A stretch of 64,000 bases of DNA from an uncultured Odoribacter sp. (lineage in GTDB: Bacteria > Bacteroidota > Bacteroidia > Bacteroidales > Marinifilaceae): assembly GCA_944321145.1 (NCBI GenBank), contig CALUKF010000010.1, forward strand, positions 1-64,000, read 5' to 3'. Below are positions 62,788 through 64,000 of this stretch, piece by piece. The translations under genes were made by a program, and so were the position numbers. The notes under the pieces are model-generated. The model searched no databases and was not told the DNA's origin. It worked only from the letters and a program-made list of their open reading frames with translations. Numbering within the stretch: the stretch's first letter is position 1; every line of letters begins with the position of its first letter.

Positions 62788-63342
62788 TTAGAGGGGAACG
62801 GAAAGGAAATAATACAAATCCTTCAGCTTGTCTTTGAGCGCTTGCTTGCCGCGTTTTTTATGGGACTTTACGGAGTCGAGGGTGAGGTTAAGCTCGTGGG
62901 CGATTTCTTCATTGCTCTTGCCTTGAAGGCTGAGCTGGTAGATTTCACGGAGGGGATTGGAAAATTCGGCAATGGCTTTTTCGAGGAGAAAGTAAATCTC
63001 TTCTTCAACAATGTTGTCAAGGAAAAATTCATGACTTTCTTTGTGCATCATCTCCTGGGCGTAACGTTCGCCTGCCTGTTTGTGTTGCAGTTGGTTGATG
63101 CAGCGGTTTTTAATGGAGGAATAGAGCCAGGACTTGAGGGCTTCGATGGTGTCAAATTGCATTTTGCGGCTATAGAGTTCGAGGAGGACGTCATGGACAA
63201 TGTCCTCGGCATCATCGTGGTCTTTGACATACTTTGCGGCAAAGACGCAGAGCACTTGGTAGTACTCTTCAAAAAATTTGCGGTAGGCTTTTTCATCGCC
63301 TTGGCAAAATCGTTTCAGCCATTCATTTTCAGGTGTTTCCAC
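62788..63342 (-). CDS. ECF sigma factor
   Basis: 184 residues, sigma-70 region 2 (about 20-90; DAEDIVHDVLLELYS) and region 4 (about 128-178; GKSNEEIAHELNLTLDSVKSHKKRG). Bacteroidetes-type ECF factor that normally pairs with a FecR anti-sigma. The divergent gene to its right is that FecR. Probable -7 box TACCTTTG at 63367-63374 (minus). Confidence 0.92.
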   Translation of the reverse strand: METPENEWLKRFCQGDEKAYRKFFEEYYQVLCVFAAKYVKDHDDAEDIVHDVLLELYSRKMQFDTIEALKSWLYSSIKNRCINQLQHKQAGERYAQEMMHKESHEFFLDNIVEEEIYFLLEKAIAEFSNPLREIYQLSLQGKSNEEIAHELNLTLDSVKSHKKRGKQALKDKLKDLYYFLSVPL

Positions 63343-63452
63343 GTTGTATCAATTTAAGGTTCGGGTCAAAGGTAAAAAATATTTTCTTTTTTCTGACACT
63401 TTTGGCAGGGGTTTCTGTTTTATAAGTGAATTTTGAATCAAAAATAACAGTG

Positions 63453-64000
63453 ATGAAGCATTCATTTCAAATTGCACGGATTATTTATAAAGCCAAGTTG
63501 GGCGGGCTTTCCGATGAGGAACGGGAGGTGCTGGAGAAGTGGCTGGAGACGGGTGAGGGGCACCGGCGTTTGTTCGAGGAGGCATGCCGCGAGGATTATT
63601 TAGAGGAGAGGCGCAAAGTGCACCACGAGTTTGACGTGGACAGGGGATACCGCCGTTTCCGGGCTGCTGTCCGGATTTTGGAGCGGCGGCGTAGGATTGT
63701 GCGTTGGGGGGCTGTGGCGGCAGTGGTGTGTGTAGTGGCAGGATTGTCCCTTATTTTTATGTATCGGGAGCGGACGGCAGAAGTGGCAATGCCGGTAGTG
63801 GAGACGATTATGCCTGGCAAGTCGGTGGCAACCCTGACGTTGGCAGATGGGAGACAGATTGTGCTCGGCGATACGGTTTACACGAAACTTCAGGAGTCTG
63901 CAACGGAAATCCGCATCGAGGGCGACCGCTTGGACTATGCGGAAAGCGATGCTCCGGCAGAGGTCGTATATAATACGGTGTCCACCCCTCGCGGGGGCGA
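63453..64000 (+). CDS. FecR-family anti-sigma factor (partial, cut by window edge)
   Basis: The first 182 residues are visible. N-terminal sigma-binding helices with LSDEEREVLEKWLETGEGHRRLFEE, one membrane helix (about 90-110, WGAVAAVVCVVAGLSLIFMY), then the start of the FecR domain (PGKSVATLTLADGRQIVLGDTVYT), ending at VVYNTVSTPRGG. Divergent from the ECF sigma gene across 110 bases; SusCD genes probably follow outside the window. Confidence 0.9.
   Translation, partial: MKHSFQIARIIYKAKLGGLSDEEREVLEKWLETGEGHRRLFEEACREDYLEERRKVHHEFDVDRGYRRFRAAVRILERRRRIVRWGAVAAVVCVVAGLSLIFMYRERTAEVAMPVVETIMPGKSVATLTLADGRQIVLGDTVYTKLQESATEIRIEGDRLDYAESDAPAEVVYNTVSTPRGG

Overview
The window looks like a chromosomal stretch of a Bacteroidales bacterium. 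The evidence is SusC/SusD and FecR loci, a Bacteroidetes-type ECF sigma factor, many promoters of the TTTG / TAnnTTTG type, DUF3276 (PUR-like) proteins, a GSCFA protein, a GH29 fucosidase and menaquinone genes. FecR proteins, SusC with an STN domain, a butyrate-type CoA-transferase and two ftsZ genes would suit the Odoribacteraceae (Butyricimonas/Odoribacter-like), but that is inference.

Layout. 1-2.1 kb: an AbiEii-like nucleotidyltransferase and two tandem secreted paralogues with near-identical ends and different middles. 2.1-14 kb: a nutrient-uptake locus of FecR, STN-SusC, SusD, a lipoprotein that looks like an inactivated Mx1 metallopeptidase, a FISUMP lipoprotein, a double thioredoxin-fold protein and an aspartyl-protease/PDZ protein, closed by a terminator. 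14-18.8 kb (minus strand): dgt, CoA-transferase, TlpA-like thioredoxin, smpB and a Yip1-family protein, with several palindromic repeat elements. 19.2-20.5 kb: an MscS channel. 20.5-37 kb: the division and cell wall (dcw) cluster mraZ-rsmH-ftsL-ftsI-murE-mraY-murD-ftsW-murG-murC-ftsQ-ftsA-ftsZ, followed 12 bases later by a second, divergent ftsZ. A DEAD-box helicase with a DbpA domain follows.

39-42.2 kb (minus strand): an arsenic operon arsR-arsF-arsG-arsE-permease, with two ArsR-type dyads whose spacers are the promoter -7 elements. 42.2-45.8 kb: an accessory patch with degenerate repeats, an intact RloA-like AAA ATPase, what looks like the remnant of its RloB partner, and an AT-rich membrane/coiled-coil gene bracketed by near-identical terminator hairpins. 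45.8-50.3 kb: cbpM-cbpA, mntP, a NUDIX hydrolase, a GSCFA protein behind a dyad-rich region, and a SPOR-like protein. 50.4-55.2 kb: cysteine desulfidase family, an XRE regulator, TatD, tcdA and a DUF4143 ATPase with a 4 x 23-bp repeat array at its promoter. 55.3-57.8 kb: a secreted protein and an alpha-L-fucosidase. 57.9-62.7 kb: two DUF3276 paralogues around ruvA, an MBL hydrolase and the MTA/SAH nucleosidase, then menG and menA converging. The window ends in a divergent ECF sigma factor / FecR pair, with fecR cut by the window edge.

The strongest leads for something new are the ftsZ pair, the arsenic operon's operator architecture, the peptide-locus pseudo-peptidase, the RloA orphan patch and several unnamed repeat families. 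No tRNA, rRNA, tmRNA or CRISPR array was found.
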